A DNA stretch of 64,000 nt from Atherinomorus stipes (lineage: Eukaryota > Chordata > Actinopteri > Atheriniformes > Atherinidae). Positions 12,283 through 22,784 of this stretch are shown here, piece by piece. The position numbers and the translations under genes were made by a program. A model generated the notes under the pieces. That model did no database searches, had not been told where the DNA came from, and was given only the letters and a program-made list of their open reading frames with translations. Location of the stretch: positions 417,001 through 481,000 of the forward strand of contig JALJCO010003962.1 in the NCBI GenBank assembly GCA_023101725.1, written 5' to 3'. Position 1 is the first letter of the stretch. Every line of letters starts with the position of its first letter.

Positions 12283-12729
12283 TTAAGAGACAAAATATCT
12301 CTTCAGCTGCTTGGTGAAGTGTATCCAATATCATTTAGTGCATTAGCTTTTTTTAAATTACATTAAAAAAATTAAGTGTAAGAAATATTTTTTTCTTTTC
12401 TTTTCTTTTTTATCAGATCTACAGCAGGGCACTGGAGGTGCTCTTCTATGGCTTCTAAAATATTAATGCTGCTGTCAAAGACCATTACTCTCTGCCAGTC
12501 TCAGAGCGTACTCTCTGTGGCTCCATCACTCCTCAGAGCACTGACTGAGGTCACAACACCAGGAGACTCGTTCCTGCAGCCTGAACCAGAACTCACATAC
12601 ATTTTTATAGTAGAACCAAATGTACCTCTTCTAAAAGCTGAATCTATACAGCTTTTTTTTTTTTTAGCCACAAAGTAAGAGTAAAAATTCATTCTATTTT
12701 TCATTTTTTCCCCTTTCCTTTTCCCTTTC

Positions 12730-12733
12730 TTTT

Positions 12734-12813
<80 letters not shown>

Positions 12814-12815
12814 TC
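12730..12815 (+). repeat. (TTTC)n microsatellite
   Basis: About twenty uninterrupted TTTC units follow a T/C-rich lead-in. A few more interrupted units extend to about 12839. Confidence 0.95.
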
Positions 12816-13055
12816 ATTTTTGCTATCTTTCTTTCTTTCGTGCTATGTTTACAAGTTTGCTGCCCTGCTGCATTTGAAGCTGTAAGAGTTGTAAAAGGTC
12901 AAATTAAACATTAGTTTATGATGATTCACATTATTGATTTTATCATTGTTAAACCTGTTACTGTATTAGAGGCATTTTTTTCATAAAAAATTGAATCATT
13001 TTTATCTTTTAATCTTTTCGAACAAGTTGTGCATGCTTTTACTTCTTCTCATCAG

Positions 13056-13608
13056 GACTACTGTGACCCACTTTACTTAAGCATCAACCACAACACACTT
13101 TCCCATTTGTAGTTAGTCCAGAACGCGGTGGCACAACTTCCAACAAGGGCCAGAAAAAAAACATGAACATATTACCCCTATTTTGGCAACCTGCCTCCTT
13201 AGTATATGACAGACCTCCTCCAAATTTACTCTCCTGCGTGCACTCTGAGGTCTGAAGCTCCTGCTTGTGGTCCCTACAGGACAAGACTAAACCAGGGGGA
13301 CGCGTCTTTCTCTGTGGTCGGCCCAACGCTGTAGAATACTCTGCCCCACCCTATAACTGCTCCTGCTATCGAGGGTTTTAAGACCAACTTTTATTCTCTG
13401 GCTATTAGCACGCGTGTGTTGTATGGTCCTCTGTGTTTTTTATTTTACCATTGTCTTATTCTTAATGGTGCTTTTATTATTTTATTGATTGACAGAGCTT
13501 CTTTGACATGTGTTTATTTATCGACTGATTCTTTATTTGTGCAGCACTTTGAAACTGTTTTGTTATAGTATAGATGGTAAGCCATAGAAATAAAGTGGAT
13601 TGGATTGG
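13056..13608 (+). mobile_element. 3' fragment of an L2-like LINE
   Basis: Translated with breaks, the stretch gives DYCDPLYLSINH, then LVQNAVAQLPTRARKK, and later LRSEAPACGPYRTRLNQGDA with SFSVVGPTL and FKTNF. These match the C-terminal end of the reverse-transcriptase protein of L2/CR1-like LINEs. Stops and frameshifts show it is dead. The 3' end, TGGATTGGATTGGA, is a short tandem tail of the kind such LINEs carry. The fragment is 5'-truncated. Confidence 0.75.
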
Positions 13609-13921
13609 AAGTGTTCATTCATCCTAGTACATAAAATCAAAAAGGGGATTTATATCAGAAATGACCCAGATCAATGGTATATATATCTTCTAGTGTGCCA
13701 CTGGATGGTTTTTATGTGCTCCACAGTCACATGCAACATGAAATGTGAAGCTTTTTTGTCCCTGAGTCATACGCAGGCTTGATTTACAATAACTTCCTGG
13801 TTTTGAGTGTTTTCTTTCAAATCTTAGATAATTATAATCAGGACTCAGTTATTCAAGCTAATGCTGATGCCCTGTAACCTTAAATTTCACAAAGTCCAAA
13901 AACATTTTGAAAAGACAGTTC

Positions 13922-14290
13922 ACAAGGCAAGGTTAGTTTATTTGTATAGCACATTTTTTTGTACAAGCCAATTCAAAATGCTTTATAAAACATTTTAAGC
14001 ATTACGGCAGGGGTGCAGAAGAAAACAGACTTGAAAATAAAATAAGACAATGCAAGAAATAAAATAATTAAACTGTTGATAAAAGGCAACAGAAAATGAA
14101 ATATTTTAACCTTGATTTAAAACTGCTAAGGGTTTCAACAGACCTGCAGTTTTCTGGGAGTTTGTTCGACGTGCGAGGAGAATAAAAAACTGAGCGCTGC
14201 CTTTTTGTGTTTAGTTCTGACTGGGAACAGAAAGTAGACTTGACCCGGATGACCTGAAGGATCTGGTTGGTTCATAATGAACCAGGAGAT
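13922..14290 (+). repeat. Fish interspersed repeat (SINE-like)
   Basis: It begins AAGGCAAGGTTAGTTTATTTG, continues TATAGCACATTTTTTTGTAC and AATTCAAAATGCTTTA. This order is found in a very common teleost repeat. The 3' part loses clear identity after about 14250. Confidence 0.55.
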
Positions 14291-14544
14291 CAAACGGAAA
14301 GAAAAGCACTGTAAGGCTTCTTTTTGTCAACAAAAACAATGATTTATTTAACCAGTAAGAACATAAAAACAGTGCAATATCCTGCTGTGCTACTATAATG
14401 TGTACTGATTTTATTGTTGAGCATATTGTTTGTGCAATAAAGAGTGCTCGGAAACCATAGAAACTTTCAAGTTGTTGTTTAAAACCTACCTCGCTGGCAT
14501 TTGATTTTGAAATCCCAATTTTATGAGATTTAAGCTTCATTTTT

Positions 14545-14672
14545 CTATGAGCCCTTGAGCAAGGTCCTTAACCCCCATCAACTGCTCCCCAGGAGCTGTA
14601 ATTGGCAGTCCACTGAGTGATCTGATGGGTTAAAAGCAGGATTTTTAACCCATTCAGGATTAATAAAGTAAA
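14545..14672 (+). repeat. SINE-like interspersed repeat, copy 2
   Basis: It contains CCCTTGAGCAAGGTCCTTAA, then AACTGCTCCCCAGGAGC, and ends AGGATTAATAAAGTA. It is paralogous to 755-915. Confidence 0.6.
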
Positions 14673-14747
14673 AAGTATAATTAATACTATTAATATTAAT
14701 AAAAATAATAATAATAATGATAAAATAGGAATATCTTACTACTTTAA

Positions 14748-15925
14748 AGGGCTGATGAAATGTCTTTGACATGTTTTGCCATGTTTTATAGACCAAAACA
14801 TTCTTCATGATGATCTATGTAACAGAAACAAGCGCAGCTGCATAGATGAGTTATTAGAAAACATCGCTGCTTTTCAGCACATCTGACCAGACTGTGGCGC
14901 TGTGAGCCAAAACCGGATGTGACGTCTGCAAAAGAGTCTTTGCAGCTTATTTAACATCGAAGTCAATGGCTTCATTACGGTTTTTTAGTTCCTTTTCCAG
15001 TTTTACAGACAAACAGTAACAACTCAGCCTTCAAATTGTACTGACAGTTAATGGTTAAAAGCTTGTAAGTGCAGCGTTAGTTTATTTAGGTTTCCTACAG
15101 ATTTAGAATTTTATTTTGAAGAGGATAAAGAGAGGCAGGTTGGAGTCGTACTCACCGGGAAACAGTAGGCAGCAGTAGGAGCCCTCTGCTCGTCTCTCCT
15201 GTCTACAGCATCTGTTTACTGGAGCTTCAGCCACCAACATATTGAGACTTCTAACACAATGAAACTGCGATCATATCCTCTGAAATATTTTTTTTCAACC
15301 ATCGTTGCTTCATCACATTGGTCATACAGCTGCGGCTCGTTTATATGAGGACGTCTCCGGTCATCAGATCTCCTCCAGCTGCTTCCAAAGATGCATCCTT
15401 CCCTCCATCCTCATCCTTATAAATGGGAACCAGTTAAAATTCGACTGGAGCCATGTAAGTTGTTATCTTCTCATTTTTAAAAGGCTAATTATTTACCGCA
15501 GCTAGCTCGCAGCAAGCCATTAGCCGCGAGCTAACGCAGGGAACAAGTGTCTCTCATGCCTGGCTCTATCAAACTGGTGAAGCTCCTTAACAGTTGTGGG
15601 TCTGCTTGTGTTGTTCTGGGTCGCTCCTCACAGTTCTGGTTCCCTCGGTGTGGTCTTGCAGGCTTTTAGCAAAACCAGTGGAGCTGAGGCTGGAGACAGA
15701 CTGAAGGCAGCTGGCTACAGTTCTACTCCGGTTCTAGCTTGTAAACTGTGATTTCCCCAAATTCCTCTGCATTATCATATATTTCTGAACTGGCTGATGA
15801 TCCCACCACACAAACCAGTTCCAATCTAGCTGTTCTGGAGCATCTTTTATGTTTTCCATGGCTTAGATTATACATGTGACTCAATGGGCGGACCGCAACT
15901 CTGTATGTCGCTGACAACACAACAC
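14748..15925. mobile_element. TTAA-flanked non-autonomous transposon, copy B
   Basis: After TTAA at 14744-14747 the element starts AGGGCTGATGAAATG and runs parallel to copy A at 10679-12282, with shared blocks such as GACCAGACTGTGGCGCTG. It lacks the nested insertion of copy A. The right end is degraded after about 15925, and no matching TTAA could be assigned. Confidence 0.65.
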
Positions 15926-17436
15926 GGCGGCTAGTTTCGTGACTGAAAAGCTATTAGCCTTTAGCCGAGCCTCCTAAACATTGGATATTTACGTAAATAG
16001 ACATCTAATTAACTTCTAACTGCACAGAGCTACTTATTTTGTCTTGGTCTGTTGTTGTATGGCAAAAATTCTTGAAGTTAAAGTCGTGTCATCAGCACTT
16101 AAATCTCACTAAGTGCTTTACTGTGTGTCTGAAAAGTTTATTTCTTTGCTCTCACTTTGATTAAATTTCACTGCGCATCACTCTGGTTCAACTCATGTCA
16201 TTTTTAATATGCTTTATAAATAAAATTGACATTGGCATAAATAAGTTTTAATAAAGTAACCCTAACTCCTGCAAAAGCTCCAGTAGTTTCTCAAATAAAA
16301 CAAAGGAACCACTTGGGGCAATAGCACAATTTCTATGGCAGCATGGATGTGTGGACATTTTTATTCGGGTCCTTTCTCTCCTTTACATGTAAATTTATAT
16401 TTCCATTTATTCATACTCATGTATCCACATGTGTGATTTAAAGATAGCCTAGGACACGTTGCGTCATCTGCAGCTGTTAGGCGCCTACTCAGTTTTAAAC
16501 ACAAAGGAGAAAGATTATGGAGCTACTGGCCAATAAATGCCATGCAAATGCCAAGACTGTCACACCTCCTCCTGTCCCAGGCTCTACCACCTGCTACGAC
16601 TCCCTTCAGAGCTCCTGGTCTCATTACCAGCCTCTTAATAGGGGAGAACAACACTTGTGACTCAGATGTTTATCATAGATTTTATCATTTCTACCACTGT
16701 GGCTAATAATGGGAGGGATGCAACCACCCCACATAAATGTACACATGTAACTATGTGAGGTATTTAAAAAATATTGGAAAAAAGTTAATAATTGAAAAGC
16801 AAATGTTTTAAGAACACATACAGGAATAAGAATATAAAAATACAGCTAATCAGATTAAAAGCTGCAATTTAAAACAGATTTCACACATAGTCTATACTTG
16901 GATGAGGAGCAAAGTCATGTGGCTTCATACAGCATGTTTCCCCCTGAAGAAAGCTTTTCTAGGAAGACCTTCAGTATGAGAGCAGTCATTCTTTCATTTC
17001 TGTGCTGTCATTCTGATGCCATGAAGGACTGCAATACTGGGAAATTTACAGTGCACACAATCTTCTTTGGCAGTATCTTCTCATAGGTTGTCATGTTGCC
17101 ATATAACATCAAGACGGAAAAGGTCAGCATGCTTTCAGCAGCAGCTCTGCAGACATGCACCCCTCCTCTCCCTCCAAGCAACCGACAACGGAAAGACTGA
17201 AGCAGCTTTTCAACACCTGATTCTCACCTTGAACTAAACATTATCTTTTTCAGACAGTCCCTCTGTTCTGCAGGGCTTTCACTCTCACATGTGACTCAAA
17301 TAAAAAAAATACAGTATGACCTTGTTCCAACTGTAAGAGCTACGGTTGGAACAATATACAGGAGGCCTGTTTCTTGCATCGCTGGTAACTAATTATTTAT
17401 CATTCAAGAACTTTAAGAGATTAAACAAAACATAAT
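15926..17436. other. Intergenic, no gene seen
   Basis: No exon, repeat family or RNA gene could be supported here. The sequence is moderately AT-rich and unremarkable. Confidence 0.5.
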
Positions 17437-17438
17437 TA

Positions 17439-17982
17439 CAGTTGTGCTTGAAAGTTTACATACCCTTCCATTAAAGACAGAAAAAATCAGCTGCCAGTGA
17501 AATAAATTGAAATGGACAAAAGTAGCAATAAATGAAAATTTTATGAACACCATGACATTGATTTTGTATTGTGGTTCAACAGAAATATTAAAAGCAGACA
17601 AAACATAGAACAAGCAAACAAGCACCGTGGGTTCCCTGAGCTAAAATTTTGCTGACAACACTTTGAGGCAATCAATGCAGTTAGTTGTTTTCTATAACTT
17701 TCAAAAAGACATCTACACCTCTTGACAGGTATTTCAATCCATTGTTCTTGAGCAAGGGGATTTAATTTGTCTGGGACAGTTTTATTTGTTTGTTTGTTTT
17801 TAATCATTTTTAAACAAATATTCAAAATTAGAATCTTATTTTTACCAAATCTACAATTTACATTTTTATTTATCATTACTTTTTTTTTTTTTTTTTTTTT
17901 TTAGTTTAGTGTTATTTGAGTTACTATTTTGAATTTAGCCTTTTCTTTGATGGAAGGGTATTTAAACTTTCAAGCACAACTA
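17439..17982. mobile_element. Tc1/mariner-type miniature element, copy 1
   Basis: Long inverted ends: left CAGTTGTGCTTGAAAGTTTA followed by CATACCCTTCCAT, right its complement with few changes (TAGTTGTGCTTGAAAG, TTTAAATACCC). TA dinucleotides flank at 17437-17438 and 17983-17984, as expected for Tc1/mariner. No transposase is encoded. A second, truncated copy lies in dpep1 intron 1. Confidence 0.85.
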
Positions 17983-18093
17983 TAAGTACTTAGTGATATA
18001 TATATATATCCACTGCGGGAAACAAACTTCACCTGGCCACCAGAACTATCTGCACAGGGTGAAACAAACATCTCTACGTGTCACATGAAAATG

Positions 18094-18095
<2 letters not shown>

Positions 18096-18182
<87 letters not shown>
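18096..18182. repeat. (TA)n microsatellite
   Basis: A run of more than forty TA units. Any open frames made of Tyr-Ile repeats through this stretch are artefacts. Confidence 0.97.
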
Positions 18183-18183
<1 letters not shown>

Positions 18184-19362
18184 TGTACTGTACTGTATGT
18201 ATATGTCTGTGTGTTTGTGGACACATACAGAATATTTCTCATGAAACAGTACGCTTATAATCATTAAAATGATGCCAATGGAGAACAAAACACATGGTGG
18301 TGGTTCTGTCACTCACGTATAACGTCTAGTAATGACGTTATAAACTATAACAAATGTTCATAAATGTCTTAAAATGAAATTTAGAATAAGTTTTCAGTTT
18401 TTGCTACTAGATATCATTTCTTCCCACGCCACATTAAAAACCTAGAAAATATGGAAGGATCAAGGAGATTTTATATGGCAAGAAGAAAGGTTTAGAGCAG
18501 GGCTGTTCAAATCAGTCCTGCATGTTTTCAGTGTTTCCCTGCTCCAGCACACCATAGGCTGCTAGATCTATTCAGTTTGAGGCAAGTGTGTTGGAGCATA
18601 ATTTAAAGTGTAATAATTTGACATTTTTATTTAAGGACATCAGCAAAAAAAGTTTGTGAGCTATAGTTGATCTATTTATAGATGGACAGCCACAATGGAA
18701 ATATATTACAGAAAAAAAATTCCACTTGGAAAATCCGTGTTTTGGTTTGAACTCTTGTGATATGAGGAGGTTAGCAGATGCTGGCTTTGCCCTTCAACCT
18801 CCTTCCCCTCAGCTGAGTCTGAGAAGCTTGAGAAGTGTGAACACGCTTCTCACATGACTAAAATGTGTGAGTGTGCACAATAAAAAGCTTGGAAGTTAAA
18901 ATCATTTGTGTGTGTGTGTGTTCATTTGAAGTCGTGTGGCAGGACGTCAGAGACCTTGTCACCTTGATTGCTCATGGCACATCGCTGAAGAATCAAATTA
19001 ATTAGATAGTGAAGTGCTCTATTTTGAAATATGATTGTTTCTTTTCAGTCTGTGTCAACATTTCATATAGACTTCTTTTTTTTTCTTTTCTACTTGTCCT
19101 GTCCAGCATCAAAGCAAGCAGAATGGAAATCTGATTGCTTTATTTTGTTGAACAGTTTTGCTTTACCAAACGGACCTTTATGAACATTTGACTTCTAAAA
19201 CAAATCCAAACTAAAACAGGAAACTGTTTTTGTTCGGAGTTACTGTTTGTGCAGTTTTGTCCATTTTGACGTAATATGTACAGGTTCTAATATTGTGACA
19301 GTGTGGGGTCATGCCTCTGATTGATCATGCGCCCTGACTACTTGGTCACAGAAATATTCCTT
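18183..19362. other. Intergenic, no gene seen
   Basis: No gene is supported. The stretch at about 18497-18600 (CAGGGCTGTTCAAATC, CTGCTCCAGCACACC) resembles a decayed relative of the hAT miniature element at 26693, and a short (GT)n run lies near 18908. Confidence 0.45.
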
Positions 19363-19425
19363 TGGCTGACTGGTAAGCGAACATGACTCTCACCTGGGGG
19401 TCTGAGGGATCAAATCCTACCTGGG
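19363..19425 (+). repeat. tRNA-like SINE head (relic)
   Basis: A box A match (TGGCTGACTGG, 19363-19373) and a box B-like match (GGATCAAATCC, 19407-19417) lie at tRNA-like spacing. The intervening bases do not fold into a convincing cloverleaf, so a tRNA-derived SINE remnant is more likely than a functional tRNA gene. Confidence 0.4.
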
Positions 19426-19492
19426 CCCTATGTTGTGTACCATGCCACATATACATCTCATCAAGATGACAACAAGCTATGAATGTGAAGTT

Positions 19493-19920
19493 AATTACCT
19501 CCGCCAAGGAGGTAATTGTAATATTCTTACAGAATATATTATTTCTAACTTGCGCTTCCTTACATTGCATGCAATATTCTGATTCGTTTATATGGTCACA
19601 TGGTCCAGCACGCACAACGTAATTTGACGTACAAAATGACAGCTTCCGTTTTTTTTATTCTGATCTGAGTACTCGCTTTATAAAGAAGCAGCTCAACAAG
19701 TTACCTTGTGTTGGTTTATGTGCGCACTGTACACGATAGAGAACACAACAGTAATGTTTTCGGTAGCGTTGGTCTGTCTGTCTGTGTGTCAGCAACTTTA
19801 CAGAAAAATTCAGGACGGATTGACCTGAAATTTTCACCAACCATGGGCCTCAGCCCAAGGATGAACCCATTAAATTTTGGTGGTGATCCGGATCACCTTC
19901 TGGATCTAGGACTTATTTTT
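19493..19920 (+). repeat. CTCCGCCAAGGAGG interspersed repeat
   Basis: It starts with a perfect hairpin, AATTACCTCC-GCCAA-GGAGGTAATT (19493-19517). Further on come GGTCTGTCTGTCTGTGTGTC, ACGGATTGACCTGAAATTTT and TTTTGGTGGTGATCCGGATC. This word order is known from repeats scattered through many animal genomes. It may be a fragment of a longer element; a related GATCCGGATCCGGATCC stretch reappears at about 21250. Confidence 0.6.
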
Positions 19921-20124
19921 TGAAGGATTCTTTATCATTGTGAGATCGGCCATGTTGGAAAGGCTGTTGATGAGGCGTGAGTGCCTCCTTCTGGCAGAAG
20001 TGTGCAGCTGAGCACATGATCGTCATGACGCAGAAATTGAACTTAAAAGCTGTGAGCACCAGGACTGTTGGACAGACTTATAGCCAGTTGAATATGGTGA
20101 ACTGTGAAGAACTGTAAGTAACTA

Positions 20125-20690
20125 GTTGTATTTAATAATAACAATAATAAGAATACATTTTATTCGAAAGCGCCTTTTCAAAACACTCAAGGACACAAAA
20201 CACAAAAAACAGGAAGCTAAAACAGTAAAAACACAAGCATAGGAGGTACCACAGAAAACAAAACAGGGAGGAAAACAACATTGGAGTGATGCATTTGGAC
20301 TTTGGTGGAATAAGACTCTGAACAGGAAGGTTTTGAGTCTCGATTTGAAAAGAGCGAAGGAGTCCAGAATACGGAGATCAGGAGGGAGGGAATTCAGAGA
20401 TGGGGAGCAGAGCGACTAAATGCCCGGTTCCCAAGACGGGCCGGGGGAACAGAGAGCTGGAAGACGTGGGAGGATCATAGGGGTGTTAACGTGAAGGAGA
20501 TCAGAGATGTAAGATGGAGCCATGTTGTGGAGGGCCTTGAAAGTAGTGAGGAGGAGTTTGAAGATGATTCTTTGTTTGATGGGGAGCCAGTGGAGTTGTT
20601 GCAGGATGGGAGTGATATGATGAGAAATGGGGGTCCGTGTAAACAGGCGTGCTGCAGTTTCTGGAGGGACTTATTTCTGCCTGAACAGGA
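20125..20690 (+). repeat. Interspersed repeat with CTCAAGGACAC and GGGGAGCCAGTGGAG blocks
   Basis: The stretch reads AGCGCCTTTTCAAAACACTC, AAGGACAC, then TGGAGGGCCTTGAAAGTAG and GATGGGGAGCCAGTGGAGTT. These blocks recur in the same order in many fish genomes. An open frame through 20491-20781 lies inside it and shows no protein family. Confidence 0.5.
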
Positions 20691-21129
20691 TGTTTATTTA
20701 GTCTTTAATGTTATTTCGCTGATTTGCTCATTCAGAAGTGTTCCTCCATTCACCATGTGCCTTTTTATGCTATTAAGCTAGCTGACCTGTTATATGTCAG
20801 TTGCTGTAACTGTTAGCATGTTTAGTTCTATCTGTAAGGGATTTATTAGTAATAATTAATTCCTTGAATGTGTTTATTTTCCAAACGAATGTTCCTCCTG
20901 GCTTTGTATTTCTATTTATAAACCACACTCATGTCCATCCAGGCATTCACCTTAACTAGCCCTGCAACTCCTCACCTGTCGTTTGTTGCATTACTGTGTT
21001 GTTGTGATTAAGAGTGACCAGTAAAGACAGTTAGCTGTGAAAGCGAGTCCTGTGTGTTCTGACCGACACCCCATGGTGAACATCAAACCTCCTTACCAAC
21101 GCCTAAACAGTCTTACATGAATATCACCC

Positions 21130-21300
21130 TAATAGGCCAAATTTTGGGGGTATTTTTCCATATAACTCCATACAAATGACCCGAGTGTTTGGTAAAAAAG
21201 AAAAAAATTACAAGAAAGGATCTCAATGAGTTCTATAATGTTTCGAAAGTTGATCCGGATCCGGATCCAGAGAAAATTCTGGATATACTATGATCCTGAA
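21130..21300 (+). repeat. GATCCGGATCC repeat fragment
   Basis: A short stretch containing TTGATCCGGATCCGGATCC and then AGAGAAAATTCTGGAT. It looks like the downstream part of the repeat begun at 19493, separated by other inserted sequence. Confidence 0.45.
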
Positions 21301-21309
21301 CACACAAAA

Positions 21310-22540
21310 ATAAGCAATTAAACTAAACTAGACCATAAAACCATGGTAACAGCACTTACAGTTGACCTTTATTTACCCTTAGTTTGTATGAATGTTTGAC
21401 TTAAAGCAACTCTTACCGATCTTGCATTTCAGAAAGCACAGCAAGATTATTTGAATATAAACAGTCCCGCCTCACTCCTAAGACACACCCCCTCATTCCT
21501 TCTGCCTCCCAATGCAGAAGCAAAGGTCTGACAAGCAGGTCCCTTGGACAATCCTAGAGGTGCACCCCACTTCAAGGATTGGCTGGAGTTTTCATTGAAT
21601 ATTTACAGATTGGAATAATATTTTATTTTGATTAATGGTGGGTCTGTCTTGTATTTCAGAGTTCCACTACCTTATTCATAGCATTTTACCCTGTTAGAAA
21701 AATAGTGTAAGAATGCAACATTGGTAAGGGTTGCTTTAAACCAATAATTAATCTCTTTTTAGGTTATTCTGTTGCCAGTTTTCCTTCCGACAAAGTCTAT
21801 TTTTCTCCCTTTACAAGCCATTAACACTAACAAATAAAAAATGTGCCATCCATCTTAATGCATTTTCTTCAGCTGTTTCTATAATATCAGCTTTAAAAAA
21901 AAGAAAATCACATTAAGGCAAACGATGTAAAGGAAATTTCTTTCTTTCTTGTGTTTAATAAGACTTTTTATTGCAATATAATCCTTTATACCAATTTCAA
22001 TGTCATTTCTGAATTAGTACAGTATATTTTTTCTGAATCTGTGACCTACTAAATAGGTGAAATCAAATGATCAAGGTTGATTCCTATCAGTCAGATATAT
22101 AAGAGCATCGGAGGATACTGTATTTGCTCTTGAACAGTCTTTTCCAGAGCAGCATTTTTCCACCAGGTGACAAAATATTTCTTTGAGCACATTGGGTTAA
22201 CCCAGTGCTACCTTATATGGGCATTGATATGCACATGAGAGTATATTAAAGGCATCTAGTGCATGAAGACTAGAGGGGAGGAACCAACACTTTTCTTTGG
22301 GTGTGAAGTGACAAGACATACAAGGGTCAGCTCAGCCCTCTGGACCAGGAGGTTTTCATGAAAACCTTTAACCTGTCCTTCCCCCTCTGTGCATTGTTGT
22401 TGTGTTAACATAACTGTCAGTTTCTTCACTTGTAATTCACATCACAAGCATGCAAACTCCCATTTGTGCTAAAATAAAAATTCAAGTGATTTTGGGGCAG
22501 CCAAAAACAATCAACCATGAGAGGATTTAACTCATCTGAC
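21310..22540. other. Intergenic, no gene seen
   Basis: No supported exon or repeat. This is the 3' flank of the sulfotransferase gene, which runs on the minus strand. Confidence 0.5.
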
Positions 22541-22541
22541 A

Positions 22542-22547
22542 TTTATT
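22542..22547 (-). terminator. Poly(A) signal of the sulfotransferase gene
   Basis: TTTATT on the + strand, which is AATAAA on the minus strand, lies 238 bases past the stop codon. Confidence 0.6.
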
Positions 22548-22784
22548 TGCCAAAATATTGAAAGTATTGATACAATGCCACATGCAGAAATGCATTTATG
22601 GAAGCAATGTAACAGTGCAAAAGCAGGGTGCTGTAGTAATGAACATTTTACACACTGTTAGCTAGAATATTACACAGTTTATATCAATAGGATTAAAAAA
22701 AGCAGTATCATCATTATCCTCAGAAAGGATGCAACAAGATTTTTTTTTTCATTTTCACGGTTCTGGTTTTCTTAGACTTTGTTG

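Noticed and set aside
18046..18312. Tyr-Ile repeat proteins on both strands
   Set aside because: Translation of a (TA)n microsatellite.
19363..19425. Functional tRNA gene
   Set aside because: Box A and B words are present, but no cloverleaf with paired acceptor and anticodon stems could be drawn; a SINE relic is more likely.
20491..20781. 96-residue acidic open frame
   Set aside because: It lies in a common fish interspersed repeat (GGGGAGCCAGTGGAGTT) and has no protein family features.
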